From assembly GCA_017397895.1 (NCBI GenBank), contig JAFQHP010000046.1, forward strand, positions 23,930-87,929: a stretch of DNA of 64,000 bases, given 5' to 3'. Below are positions 1 through 7,765 of the stretch, one piece after another. This DNA is from Clostridia bacterium. Lineage in GTDB: Bacteria; Bacillota; Clostridia; Christensenellales; Aristaeellaceae. The position numbers and the translations under genes were made by a program. The notes beneath the pieces are model-generated. The model ran no database searches and was not told the DNA's origin. It saw nothing but the letters and a program-made list of their open reading frames with translations. Position 1 is the stretch's first letter, and every line of letters begins with the position of its first letter.

Positions 1-87
1 TCCCACGTGTCCACCGGCGGCGGTGCTTCCCTGGAATTCCTGGAAGGCATCGAACTGCCCGGCGTTGCTGCGCTGAACAACAAGTAA
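1..87 (+). CDS. pgk: Phosphoglycerate kinase, C-terminal end (partial)
   Basis: Only the last 28 codons are inside the window. The peptide STGGGASLEFLEG followed by a short LPGV..LNNK tail is the hallmark C-terminus of phosphoglycerate kinase, which transfers phosphate from 1,3-bisphosphoglycerate to ADP in glycolysis. The glycine-rich GGGAS segment belongs to the nucleotide-phosphate binding loop. It ends with TAA at 85-87. The next gene downstream is tpiA, the usual glycolytic neighbour in Firmicutes, which supports the call. Confidence 0.93.
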   Translation, partial: SHVSTGGGASLEFLEGIELPGVAALNNK

Positions 88-105
88 TAGATTATCGGAT
101 TTACC

Positions 106-145
106 GGGAGGGGGATTCTTTGGAAGGCCAAAGAATCCCCCTCCC
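106..145 (+). other. Perfect 16-bp intergenic hairpin after pgk
   Basis: Bases 106-121 pair perfectly with 130-145 around an 8-base loop. The stem is purine-rich on one side (GGGAGGGGG). No T-run follows, so this is not a typical intrinsic terminator. It may be an mRNA-stabilising or processing hairpin at the 3' end of pgk; that role is inference. Confidence 0.6.
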
Positions 146-290
146 GTACCCACCCCAAGAAAGCCAATCCGGAAAGGATATTGTGTGAATACGCCAAAGT
201 CCTGTTCCGTGTAACAAGAAAAACCATCACGGGGAAAGCAGAAGTTAAAGGCAATCCTCTCCCATCCCGAATAGGTTTTCGGAAAGGGGT

Positions 291-334
291 GCAGGGGGAA
301 AACGCTTTTGACTTCAAAAGCGGTTTCCCCCTGC
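291..334 (+). promoter_or_regulatory. tpiA: Long hairpin just upstream of tpiA
   Basis: Bases 291-301 pair with 324-334 and, inside that, 303-309 pair with 316-322, giving an 18-bp stem with one mismatch. It ends 26 bases before the tpiA ATG, leaving the ribosome binding site TGGAGG single-stranded. A weak ATTTT follows. It could partly terminate pgk transcripts or protect the tpiA mRNA after cleavage. Function is inferred only from the structure and position. Confidence 0.55.
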
Positions 335-359
335 ATTTTAAACTGGAGGTAAATCTGTT

Positions 360-1112
360 ATGCGTACTCCCATCATTGCCGGCAACTGGAAAATGAATAA
401 GACCCCCGCCGAAGCCAAAGCCCTGGTGAATGAGCTCAAGCCCCTGGTGGCCGACGCCAATGCCACGGTTGTGGTGTGCGTTCCCTTTGTGGACCTGTGC
501 CCCGTGCTGAAGGCTGTGGAAGGCACCAACATCCATGTGGGCGCCCAGAACGTGCACTTCAAGGAATCCGGCGCTTACACCGGCGAAATTTCCGCCGCCA
601 TGCTGAAGGAGCTGGGCGTGGAATATGTGGTGATCGGCCACAGCGAACGCCGCCAGTACTTCGGTGAAACCGATGCCACCGTGAACCTGCGCACCCTGGC
701 CGCCGTGAAGGCCGGCCTGACCCCCATCATCTGCGTGGGCGAACGTAAGGAAGAACGGGAAGCCGGCTACACCAACGCCCTGGTGGAATACCAGACCCTC
801 ATCGCCCTCAACGGTCTCACCGATGAAGAAATCAAAAACGCCGTCATCGCCTATGAACCCGTGTGGGCCATCGGCACCGGCCTCACCGCCACCGACGAAC
901 AAGCCAACGAAACCATCGGCGTCATCCGTGCCGCCATCGAACGCAAGTATGGCAAGGAAGTGTCCGACGCTATCCGCATCCAGTACGGCGGCAGCATGAA
1001 CCCCAAGAACGTCAAGGGCCTGATGGCTCAGCCCGAAATCGACGGCGGCCTCATCGGCGGTGCCTCCCTGAAGGCGGAAGACTTTTCCCTGGTGGTCAAT
1101 TACGACAAATAA
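360..1112 (+). CDS. tpiA: Triosephosphate isomerase
   Basis: This 250-residue protein interconverts dihydroxyacetone phosphate and glyceraldehyde 3-phosphate in the cytoplasm. It has full family length and all catalytic elements of the (beta/alpha)8 barrel: NWKMN with Lys11, the electrophilic His94 in IGHSERR, the base Glu166 in YEPVWAIGTG, and the phosphate-gripping GGS and GGASL loops near the C-terminus. The start at 360 follows TGGAGG at a normal distance. It lies 272 bases after pgk; the gap holds two strong hairpins, so the two genes may be unequally expressed from one transcript. A strong terminator follows directly. Confidence 0.98.
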   Translation: MRTPIIAGNWKMNKTPAEAKALVNELKPLVADANATVVVCVPFVDLCPVLKAVEGTNIHVGAQNVHFKESGAYTGEISAAMLKELGVEYVVIGHSERRQYFGETDATVNLRTLAAVKAGLTPIICVGERKEEREAGYTNALVEYQTLIALNGLTDEEIKNAVIAYEPVWAIGTGLTATDEQANETIGVIRAAIERKYGKEVSDAIRIQYGGSMNPKNVKGLMAQPEIDGGLIGGASLKAEDFSLVVNYDK

Positions 1113-1125
1113 TGATCTCATTTGC

Positions 1126-1162
1126 AAAACAACGCTCTTTTCCGTGAGAGCGTTGTTTTTTT
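1126..1162 (+). terminator. Intrinsic terminator after tpiA
   Basis: Bases 1126-1138 pair with 1147-1159 (13-bp stem, core AACGCTCT/AGAGCGTT) and a T-run reaches 1162. It ends the glycolytic transcript. Confidence 0.9.
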
Positions 1163-1188
1163 GTAGCAAAATTGTCATAGGTTTTGCG

Positions 1189-1217
1189 TTGACGCAAGGG
1201 GGTTTCTTTGATACACT
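1189..1217 (+). promoter_or_regulatory. Vegetative promoter of the nitroreductase-rarA operon
   Basis: A -35 TTGACG at 1189-1194 and a -10 TACACT at 1212-1217 are separated by exactly 17 bp. It lies just after the tpiA terminator and about 70 bases before the next start codon. Confidence 0.65.
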
Positions 1218-1230
1218 ACCCTTTGAAACA

Positions 1231-1270
1231 AAACAAAAAAGCCCTGCAAAAGCAGTGTTTCTTTTGCAGG
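1231..1270 (-). terminator. Reverse-facing terminator-like hairpin in the nitroreductase leader
   Basis: Bases 1243-1252 pair perfectly with 1261-1270. On the minus strand the stem is followed by a U-rich tract (the A-rich stretch 1231-1241 on the plus strand), so it reads as an intrinsic terminator pointing away from the gene. No minus-strand gene lies upstream of it. It may stop antisense transcription or simply be a leader hairpin that ends one base before the ribosome binding site. Confidence 0.5.
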
Positions 1271-1285
1271 CAAGGAGCATGAACC

Positions 1286-2044
1286 ATGATGGAAAACTGT
1301 GCGCTGAACGGCTTTTATTCTCCTGCCCAGCGGGCCCGCTTTTTGCAGGCGGTAGGCCGCCGGTTCAGCGTGCGCACATTTACAGGCGAAGCGGACACCG
1401 CCCGGAAAAGCGCCCTGCATTATGCCGCGGAGCGGGTGGCGCTGCCGGGGGTCAGGCTTGAAATTGCCAATTGCGAAGAGCATAAGCTGTATATGAAGCT
1501 GCCCGGCGTGGTGCCCATCACAGGCACGGGCCAGTACGCCGCCGTGATTGCGGACATGACCCACCCTTACGCCAGATATCACGCCGGCATTTCCGGGGAA
1601 GCCTTTGTACTGGAAGCCACCAGCCTGGCGCTGGGCACCTGCTGGGTGGCCTCCTTCAAGCGGGGCGGGCTGACCGTGGAAACAAAAGAAAACGAAAAGG
1701 TGCTGGCGGTGATTCCCTTTGGCACCTATGATTGCGACATGACCCCCCGTCGCCGGAAAAAGCTGACGGACATCTGCGACGGCGACCCGGCCGAATGGCC
1801 CATCTGGGCCTATAACGCTGCGGAATGTGTGCGCAACGCCCCCTCCGCCGTGAACCTGCAGCCCTGGCGCATGGGCTATGCCGGGCGCACGCTGATGCTG
1901 CAGAAAAAAGGCCTGGGCGGCGACATGGACATGGGCATTGCCCTTTTGCACATGAGCCTGGGCGTGGGCGAAAAGGAGCACCTGATCCGCTGGGAGGAGG
2001 GCAAGTATATGGCAAGCCTGTTGGCTGAGGACAGGGTATTATGA
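1286..2044 (+). CDS. Nitroreductase-like flavoprotein (TM1586 type)
   Basis: A 252-residue protein resembling the putative TM nitroreductase family, in which two half-domains in one chain form an FMN-binding fold usually made by a dimer. Visible features are the N-terminal RRFSVRTF segment typical of nitroreductase FMN contacts, the central LALGTCWVASF helix region, and NAPSAVNLQPWRM in the second half, which matches the SA.N.QPW phosphate-contact motif. The substrate is unknown. The ATG at 1286 is placed 8 bases after AAGGAG (1272-1277). The stop overlaps the rarA start by 4 bases (ATGA), so the two are translationally coupled. Confidence 0.75.
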   Translation: MMENCALNGFYSPAQRARFLQAVGRRFSVRTFTGEADTARKSALHYAAERVALPGVRLEIANCEEHKLYMKLPGVVPITGTGQYAAVIADMTHPYARYHAGISGEAFVLEATSLALGTCWVASFKRGGLTVETKENEKVLAVIPFGTYDCDMTPRRRKKLTDICDGDPAEWPIWAYNAAECVRNAPSAVNLQPWRMGYAGRTLMLQKKGLGGDMDMGIALLHMSLGVGEKEHLIRWEEGKYMASLLAEDRVL

Positions 2045-3327
2045 CGCTATTTGAACAAAATGAACAGAAGAACACGCCCCTGGCAGACCGGATGCGTCCC
2101 AGAACGCTGGACGAATTCTACGGCCAGGAGCATATCGTAGGCCCGGGCAAATTATTGCGCCGGGCTATTGAAGCGGACCGGCTCACCAGCTGTATTTTTT
2201 ACGGCCCGCCCGGCTGCGGCAAAACCACCCTGGCCGGCATCATCGCCGCTCAGACCAACGCCGCCTTCATCAAAATGAACGCCGTCACCAGCGGTGTATC
2301 TGACGTGCGGGAAGAATTGAAACAGGCGGCAGACCGGCGGGCCATGTTCGGCCAGCCCACCTACCTTCTGCTGGACGAATGTCACCGCTGGAGCAAGGCC
2401 CAGTCAGATTCCATCCTGCCGGCCATGGAAAGCGGCCTGATCCGCTTTATCGGCTCCACCACCGAAAACCCCATGATCTCCATGACCCCCGCCATTGTCA
2501 GCCGCTGCCGGGTGTTCAATTTTCAGCCGCTGACCCAGGCCCATGTGGAAAAAGCCATGCTCCGTGCCCTTTCCGATGCAGAGCGGGGGCTGGGAAATAT
2601 GCAGGTGCAGCTGGACGCAGACGCCATGCACCATATTTCCCGCATTGCCGGGGGCGATGTGCGCACCGCCCTGAACGCACTGGAGCTGGCCGTGCTCACC
2701 ACCCCCACCAAGGGCGGCAAAATCCACATCACGCTGAAGATTGCGGAAGAGAGCATCCAAAAACCCCAGCTTCGCTGCGATGAAACCCAGTTTTACGATA
2801 TGCTGTCCGCCTTTTGCAAGTCCATGCGGGGCGGCGATTGCGATGCGGCGCTGCTTTGGTTTTCCAGACTTCTTTATGCCGGGGCGGACCCCCGAATGCT
2901 GTCCCGCCGCATCATTGCCCATGCCAGCGAGGATGTTGGCCTGGCCAATCCTGTGGCCATGCTGCAGGCAGTAGCCGCAGGCCAGGCGCTGGAGCAGATG
3001 GGCATGCCGGAAGCCCGGCTTCCCCTGGCCCAGGCTATCCTGGCCGTGTGCACCAGCCCCAAATCCAATTCCGTTTCCGCCGCCATCGATGCCGCCATGG
3101 CCGATGCCGAAAAGGGCGGCTTCGGCCCGGTGCCGGCCCACCTGCGGGACAACCATTACGCAGGCAGCCAGCGCCTTGGAGAAAAGACCACTACGGAATA
3201 TAAATATCCCCACGCCTATCCCGGCCATTGGGTGGAGCAGCAATACCTGCCCGACGAGGCCCTGGGCGTTTCCTACTATACCCCGTCCGATCAGGGACAT
3301 GAAGCCAAAATGGTGCGGAGGAAATAA
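2041..3327 (+). CDS. rarA: Replication-associated recombination protein A (AAA+ ATPase)
   Basis: This 428-residue AAA+ ATPase of the RarA/MgsA/WRNIP1 family acts at stalled replication forks and belongs to the clamp-loader branch. Walker A is GPPGCGKT at residues 55-62, Walker B is LDECH at 111-115, and sensor 1 lies in GSTTENP. The C-terminal half carries the family's oligomerisation region, with the typical AMADAEKG..PVP.HLRD stretch. Length is normal. The start overlaps the upstream stop (ATGA) and the stop overlaps the next start (TAATG), showing tight co-expression with both neighbours. Confidence 0.95.
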   Translation: MTLFEQNEQKNTPLADRMRPRTLDEFYGQEHIVGPGKLLRRAIEADRLTSCIFYGPPGCGKTTLAGIIAAQTNAAFIKMNAVTSGVSDVREELKQAADRRAMFGQPTYLLLDECHRWSKAQSDSILPAMESGLIRFIGSTTENPMISMTPAIVSRCRVFNFQPLTQAHVEKAMLRALSDAERGLGNMQVQLDADAMHHISRIAGGDVRTALNALELAVLTTPTKGGKIHITLKIAEESIQKPQLRCDETQFYDMLSAFCKSMRGGDCDAALLWFSRLLYAGADPRMLSRRIIAHASEDVGLANPVAMLQAVAAGQALEQMGMPEARLPLAQAILAVCTSPKSNSVSAAIDAAMADAEKGGFGPVPAHLRDNHYAGSQRLGEKTTTEYKYPHAYPGHWVEQQYLPDEALGVSYYTPSDQGHEAKMVRRK

Positions 3328-3854
3328 TGCCATATACCCGTTTAGCACAAAATATCACCGATCAGATTATGGAAGAGCAGGCCAAGCTGGGCTTTGACGA
3401 AAAGGAAATCCGGTTGTATTACCCCCTGTCCTCCCTGTGCCATATCACAGAAACAAAAACGGACATTGCCGGTATGGAAAGCCTGCTGCAGGGCTTTGCC
3501 GGGGCGGTGCAAAGCACCCTGGGCCCCGTGAACTGCACCAGAAACGATGACCGGTTCTGCTTCCATATTCCCCCGGAGGGCGTACGCTGGGTGCATGACC
3601 ATACCCCGGAAGATACCTTTATCCGGAAGCTGGTTTCCCTCATCGTAACGCCCGGCATCTCCATGGCCGAAATTGAAGCGCTGTTCAAAGAACACGGCCA
3701 GATCACGGTAAAGCCTATGGATTCTGACGAATTTGACACGCTGATTTATTTCCGGCAGGGGCCGGACCAATACTACTATTGCTTCCAGGACGACGGCTTT
3801 GATATCCGCTATCACCGCTTCCTGCCCGGCGATTATTTTGACTTTGGATACTGA
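3327..3854 (+). CDS. DUF3877-like protein of unknown function
   Basis: A 175-residue soluble protein that resembles the Firmicutes family DUF3877. It starts with a helix (ITDQIMEEQAKLGF) and is then mixed alpha/beta, with aromatic and acidic patches such as QYYYCFQDDGFD near the C-terminus. No catalytic motif, signal peptide or membrane segment is visible. The ATG overlaps the rarA stop by one base and mnmM follows 15 bases later, so it is an internal gene of a five-gene operon. I cannot assign a function. Confidence 0.6.
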   Translation: MPYTRLAQNITDQIMEEQAKLGFDEKEIRLYYPLSSLCHITETKTDIAGMESLLQGFAGAVQSTLGPVNCTRNDDRFCFHIPPEGVRWVHDHTPEDTFIRKLVSLIVTPGISMAEIEALFKEHGQITVKPMDSDEFDTLIYFRQGPDQYYYCFQDDGFDIRYHRFLPGDYFDFGY

Positions 3855-3869
3855 CGGAGGAATATTTCC

Positions 3870-4436
3870 ATGCCCTATATGCTGCGTTCCGCCCGCTACC
3901 TTTCCCACGACGTGCTGAAGGAAGCCGTTCAGCCCGGCGATACCGTTATCGACGCCACCATGGGCAACGGCCATGACACCCTGTTTCTGTGCCGGCTGGT
4001 GGGGGAAGAAGGTAAGGTAATCGCCTTTGATGTGCAGGAAAAGGCCGTGGAAAGCACCCGGCAAAGGCTGCAGGAAGCAGGCGTGCTGGGCCGGGCCACC
4101 CTGTATCACCGGGGCCATGAACACATGGACGAAGCCGGCGTGCAAGAGGTTTCCGCCATTGTGTTCAATCTGGGCTGGCTGCCCGGCGGGGACAAAAGCG
4201 TCACCACCCTGTGGGAAACCACCAGGGTGGCCCTGGAAAAAGCCCTGACCATGCTGAAGCAGCAGGGCGTGCTGCTGCTGTGCGCCTATCCCGGCCATGC
4301 CGAAGGGGACAGGGAGCGGGCGGAAGTGATGAAATTTCTTGCATCCCTGCCGCCGCAGCAGTATAATGTATTGCATCAGAGGTTCTTGAACGCCGGCCCC
4401 GGTGCGCCGGAAAACTTCATCATTCAAAAACAATAA
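3870..4436 (+). CDS. mnmM: tRNA (mnm5s2U34) methyltransferase, MnmM/YtqB family
   Basis: A 188-residue class I SAM methyltransferase. The SAM-binding loop DATMGNGHDT (residues 28-37) and the downstream VFNLGWLPGGDK motif are characteristic of the MnmM (YtqB) family, which finishes the mnm5s2U wobble modification of tRNA in Gram-positive bacteria that lack MnmC. The N-terminal RSARYLSHDVL segment is also family-typical. The start follows GGAGG closely. It is fourth in the operon that begins at 1286. Confidence 0.85.
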   Translation: MPYMLRSARYLSHDVLKEAVQPGDTVIDATMGNGHDTLFLCRLVGEEGKVIAFDVQEKAVESTRQRLQEAGVLGRATLYHRGHEHMDEAGVQEVSAIVFNLGWLPGGDKSVTTLWETTRVALEKALTMLKQQGVLLLCAYPGHAEGDRERAEVMKFLASLPPQQYNVLHQRFLNAGPGAPENFIIQKQ

Positions 4437-4455
4437 CATAGAGGAGGCATTTTTT

Positions 4456-5421
4456 ATGAAACTGTCTGTTCTGGCTGTGGCATTGGGCGATCGTTCCCTG
4501 GACAAGGCCCTGGAATTCCTTTCTGCCCGGGGCGTACAGCAGGTGGAAGTGGGCTGCGGCGGCTATCCCGGCAAGGCCCATTGCGATCCCGCCGTGCTGC
4601 TGAGCGACGAAAAGAAGCTGCAGGAATTCAAGGATACCTTCAAAAAGCACAACCTTACCATCTCCGCCCTTTCCACCCACGGCAACGCCGTGCATCCCAT
4701 CCCCGAAATTGCCAAGGGCTACCATGACGATTTTGTAAACGCCGTCTTGCTTGCCGAAAAGCTGGGAGTGGACCGGGTGGTCACCTTCTCCGGCTGCCCC
4801 GGCGGAAGCAAGCAGGATCTGCAGCCCAACTGGGTCACCTGCGCCTGGCCCCCGGAATACCAGGATATTCTGCAGTACCAGTGGAACGACGTGCTGATCC
4901 CCTACTGGGAAAAGACTGCCGCCTTTGCCAACGAGCACGGCATTGAAAAAATTGCCTTTGAAATGCACCCCGGCTTCTGCATCTACAACCCCGAAACTAT
5001 GCTGCGCATCCGCTCCGCCGTGGGCAAGACGCTTGGCGCCAATTTCGACCCCAGCCACCTCTTCTGGCAGGGCATCGATCCCGTCCGGGCCATCCGGGCT
5101 TTGGGCGACGCCATCTTTTTCTTCCACGCCAAGGATACCGCCCTGGATAATTACAACGTGGCCACCAACGGCGTATTGGATACCAAGCATTTCTCCAAGG
5201 TAAAGGACCGTTCCTGGGTGTTCCGCACCGTGGGCTACGGCCATGATCTGAAAACCTGGAAGGATATGATGAGCGCTCTGCGCACCGTGGGCTATGACGG
5301 CCCCATCTCCATCGAGCATGAAGACGGCCTGATGAGCGGCGAAGAAGGCCTTTCCAAGGCCATCCGCTTCCTGCAGGAAGTGCTCATGTACGAAGACCCC
5401 GGCGAAATGTACTGGGCGTAA
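4456..5421 (+). CDS. Sugar phosphate isomerase/epimerase, xylose-isomerase-like TIM barrel
   Basis: A 321-residue cytoplasmic protein of the AP endonuclease 2/xylose isomerase-like barrel family. The four metal ligands expected in this fold are visible in order: Glu in IAFEMHPG, Asp in ANFDPSHLFWQG, His in FFFHAKDT and Glu in ISIEHEDG. Relatives isomerise or epimerise keto-sugars, inosose or sugar phosphates; the substrate cannot be read from sequence. The ATG at 4456 is preferred over an upstream in-frame ATG at 4402, because GAGGAGG lies just before it and 4402 falls inside mnmM. It is the last gene of the operon and is followed by a repeat element. Confidence 0.85.
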   Translation: MKLSVLAVALGDRSLDKALEFLSARGVQQVEVGCGGYPGKAHCDPAVLLSDEKKLQEFKDTFKKHNLTISALSTHGNAVHPIPEIAKGYHDDFVNAVLLAEKLGVDRVVTFSGCPGGSKQDLQPNWVTCAWPPEYQDILQYQWNDVLIPYWEKTAAFANEHGIEKIAFEMHPGFCIYNPETMLRIRSAVGKTLGANFDPSHLFWQGIDPVRAIRALGDAIFFFHAKDTALDNYNVATNGVLDTKHFSKVKDRSWVFRTVGYGHDLKTWKDMMSALRTVGYDGPISIEHEDGLMSGEEGLSKAIRFLQEVLMYEDPGEMYWA

Positions 5422-5431
5422 TATAATGAGC

Positions 5432-5920
5432 AGACGAAGCAGGGGGCTTCTCGCCCCCTGTACCCCCGCGGCAGGCCAGGGATGTCATCCCTGGACCCAA
5501 TCCGCGAAGTGGTTGCGTGAATGGACATGCTGTTTCCGCGTGAAGCTTGGGGAACGAACAGATATGTGCCCACGGACGCAATGAAAATACGGAAAACGCC
5601 GGGAGAGAAAGCAAGCTTTCTCCTCCGGCGTTTTTTGTATTTTCCCCGGATGCCAAGGGGATCCGGTTGGCGGCATGAGCGCAGCCCGGCCCGTGTGCGG
5701 CAGTGCCGCAGCCAGTTTGCAATATTACAATCACTTCTTGCAATCGGGTCTCTGCGTGCCGCAGACAATCCCTCCGTCAGCTTACGGCTGCCACCTCCCT
5801 TTACACAAGGGAGGCTCTGTCGTATTTTCCATGCATCAGCGGGAAACTGTTTGTTTTGTACGCCAACCACTTCCGCAGATGGGTCCAGGGCACGGCCCTG
5901 GTGCAGTGGTGAAACCCCGC
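5432..5920. repeat. Mosaic inverted-repeat intergenic element, copy 1
   Basis: This fills the gap between two convergent genes. In order it holds hairpin a (AGGGGGC 5441-5447 / GCCCCCT 5453-5459), hairpin b (5476-5484 / 5486-5494, CCAGGGATG core), left terminal inverted repeat ACCCAATCCGCGAAGTGGTTG (5495-5515), a terminator-like hairpin with T-run (about 5595-5637), one copy of a unit containing GCAATATTACAATC (near 5718), a CCTCCGTCAG...AAGGGAGG block (5765-5815), the inverted right repeat CCAACCACTTCCGC (5862-5875), hairpin b' (5885-5891 / 5895-5901), and a final GGTGAAACCCC hairpin. It matches copies at 20179 and 53396. No conserved reading frame is visible. Confidence 0.85.
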
Positions 5921-5935
5921 AATTTTCTGCCGGTG

Positions 5936-5966
5936 CAAAAAAGGCATGGGCTTTCGCTCATGCCTT
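5936..5966 (-). terminator. Intrinsic terminator of the peptidoglycan-binding gene
   Basis: On the minus strand AAGGCATG pairs with CATGCCTT (5941-5948 / 5959-5966) and is followed by six Us. It starts 7 bases after the stop of the gene at 5974-7671. Confidence 0.85.
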
Positions 5967-5973
5967 GGATGGT

Positions 5974-7671
5974 TTACCAGGTTGCCCGCATTGCCCGGGT
6001 CACGGCGTTCTGATGTGCTTCGTCCACGCGCTTGGTGCCGTGGGTTTTGCTCTTGTAGAAGTGGATGCAGAAGTGGCCGTTGAAATTGTTGTTGCTGATG
6101 GTGGAGGTGCCGTGGGGCATGCCGTTCATGGAGCCGGCGTACACATGGCCGTTGTACTTCACCAGCACAGCCCTGCGTGCCCAGCTCCAGCTGCCGCCGT
6201 AGATGGCCTTCATAGTGGCGGTATCGGAGGCAGTTTGGGGTTCGGCGTCAATATGATTGGCCCCCGCCCAGCGTTTCACCGTGAACACCTTGCCGGTGGC
6301 CACGTCCTTCACCTGGAAGGTAGCTCCCCGGGGAATTTTGTTGGCGCCGCCGTTGAACCAATCCAGCCGCTCGGTTTTATACGTTTGGGGGGTGGCGGTG
6401 GGCTTGGGGGTAGCGGTGGGTTTGGGCGTGGCCGTGGCCTTGGGGCTCTTACCGAAGAGAGCGCGGATGGTGCCGGCGCCTGCCACGCCGTCCTGGCTGA
6501 GACCCTTGCTCTTTTGGAACTCCTTCACGGCCTTTACGGTATTTGCGCCGTAGCTGCCGTCAATGGTGGAGGAATAGAAGCCCTTCAGGGTCAGCGCCTG
6601 CTGCAGCGCTTTCACATTTTCACCGCTGTCGCCCTTTTCGCTGACGGTGGGCACGTCGATATCACTGATGCTGTCAATGCCCTCCATGCCCTTCTTCACC
6701 GGCTTGGCGGTGGGCTTGGGAGTGGCGGTCACTTTAGGGGTGGCGGTCACCACAGCGGCAGCACGCTTGCCAAAGAGCAGCTTGATTGTCACAGCGCCGG
6801 CCACGCCGTCCTGGCTGAGACCCTGGGATTTTTGGAACGCCTTCACGGCTTTTTCGGTGTTGTAGCCAAAATCACCGTCGATGGTGGTGTTGTAAAAGCC
6901 CTTCAGGGTCAGCGCCTGCTGCAGGGCGATCACGTTTTCGCCTTTGTCGCCCTTGCGGCTGGTGGCGGGCACCTTGATATCGCCGATGCTGTCAATGCCC
7001 TCCATGCCCTTCTTGCCGGAGGATTTGGGGGCCGTGGTGGGCTTGGCCGTTACGGTAACAGTATTGGAAGCAGAGGAAGCAGGGTTCTTGCCAAAGAGGG
7101 CACGGATGGTTGCCGCACCGGCCACGCCGTCCTGGCTGAGGCCCTTGCTCTTTTGGAATTTCTTCACGGCCACTTCGGTATTATAGCCGAAATCGCCGTC
7201 GATAGTAGTGTTATAGAAGCCTTCCAGGGTCAGCGCCTGCTGCAGCGCCTTCACATCCGGGCCCTCGTCGCCCTTGCGGCTGGTGGCGGGCACCTGAATA
7301 TCGCTGATTTCGTCAATGCCCTCCATGCCCTTGATGTTGGAGGTATTTTTTTTTACCATGGAAGAGGAAGAAGAAGTGCCGTTCAGGGCATTCTGGGCAG
7401 CGGAGGACAGGGTGACGAACTGCTTCATCACATAGCCCACATTGCCGTTTGCGGATACCTTGTAGAAATTGCCGCTGACGCCGGTAACCTCTACCTTGTC
7501 CCCTTCGTCAAACTGATAATGATAGGCGCCGCTGGCCCGGGGATTGGTGCGGAAGAAAACCTTTTCCTTATTGATGGTGCCGGTATAGGAAGCCGCCATC
7601 GCCTGGGGCATCAGGGTCAATAACAATACAAGCACACATACAAACGCCATTGAACGCTTCAATTTCATCAT
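5974..7671 (-). CDS. Secreted SH3/peptidoglycan-binding repeat protein with unknown C-terminal domain
   Basis: A 565-residue exported protein. A signal peptide (KLKRS, then a hydrophobic core ending MPQAMA) leads into an SH3-like domain (about 25-90). Three peptidoglycan-binding-1 repeats follow, each with VKALQQALTLxGFY-type and FQKSKGLSQDGVAG motifs and each preceded by the linker GMEGID. Pro/Thr linkers (TATPKPTATPKP) separate them. The last about 120 residues form a conserved-looking module with HFCIHFYKS.THGT and DEAHQ that I cannot assign; it lacks the L,D-transpeptidase SHGC arrangement. The start is set at 7671 because the upstream ATG at 7713 lies inside the -10 element. It probably anchors to the wall. 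Confidence 0.85.
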   Translation of the reverse strand: MMKLKRSMAFVCVLVLLLTLMPQAMAASYTGTINKEKVFFRTNPRASGAYHYQFDEGDKVEVTGVSGNFYKVSANGNVGYVMKQFVTLSSAAQNALNGTSSSSSMVKKNTSNIKGMEGIDEISDIQVPATSRKGDEGPDVKALQQALTLEGFYNTTIDGDFGYNTEVAVKKFQKSKGLSQDGVAGAATIRALFGKNPASSASNTVTVTAKPTTAPKSSGKKGMEGIDSIGDIKVPATSRKGDKGENVIALQQALTLKGFYNTTIDGDFGYNTEKAVKAFQKSQGLSQDGVAGAVTIKLLFGKRAAAVVTATPKVTATPKPTAKPVKKGMEGIDSISDIDVPTVSEKGDSGENVKALQQALTLKGFYSSTIDGSYGANTVKAVKEFQKSKGLSQDGVAGAGTIRALFGKSPKATATPKPTATPKPTATPQTYKTERLDWFNGGANKIPRGATFQVKDVATGKVFTVKRWAGANHIDAEPQTASDTATMKAIYGGSWSWARRAVLVKYNGHVYAGSMNGMPHGTSTISNNNFNGHFCIHFYKSKTHGTKRVDEAHQNAVTRAMRATW

Positions 7672-7711
7672 GTCTGTACACCTGTGTCCTTTCGTGGAAT
7701 TTCGCACCCTC

Positions 7712-7740
7712 ATTTTATTACAAAATTGTTAAATTGTCAA
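7712..7740 (-). promoter_or_regulatory. Promoter of the peptidoglycan-binding gene with a regulator-type box
   Basis: On the minus strand TTGACA (7735-7740), a 17-bp spacer and TAAAAT (7712-7717). The plus-strand 7-mer TATTACA (7716-7722) and a 5/7 match TGTTAAA 11 bp later (7727-7733) occupy the spacer. The same 7-mer appears twice in the promoter of the neighbouring regulator gene. Confidence 0.7.
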
Positions 7741-7765
7741 TATAATTCTTAATATTTCTTCATTT

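Noticed and set aside
107..112. Reading the pgk-tpiA hairpins as ordinary terminators
   Set aside because: Neither stem has a proper T-run after it, and no promoter was seen before tpiA, so termination is not supported.
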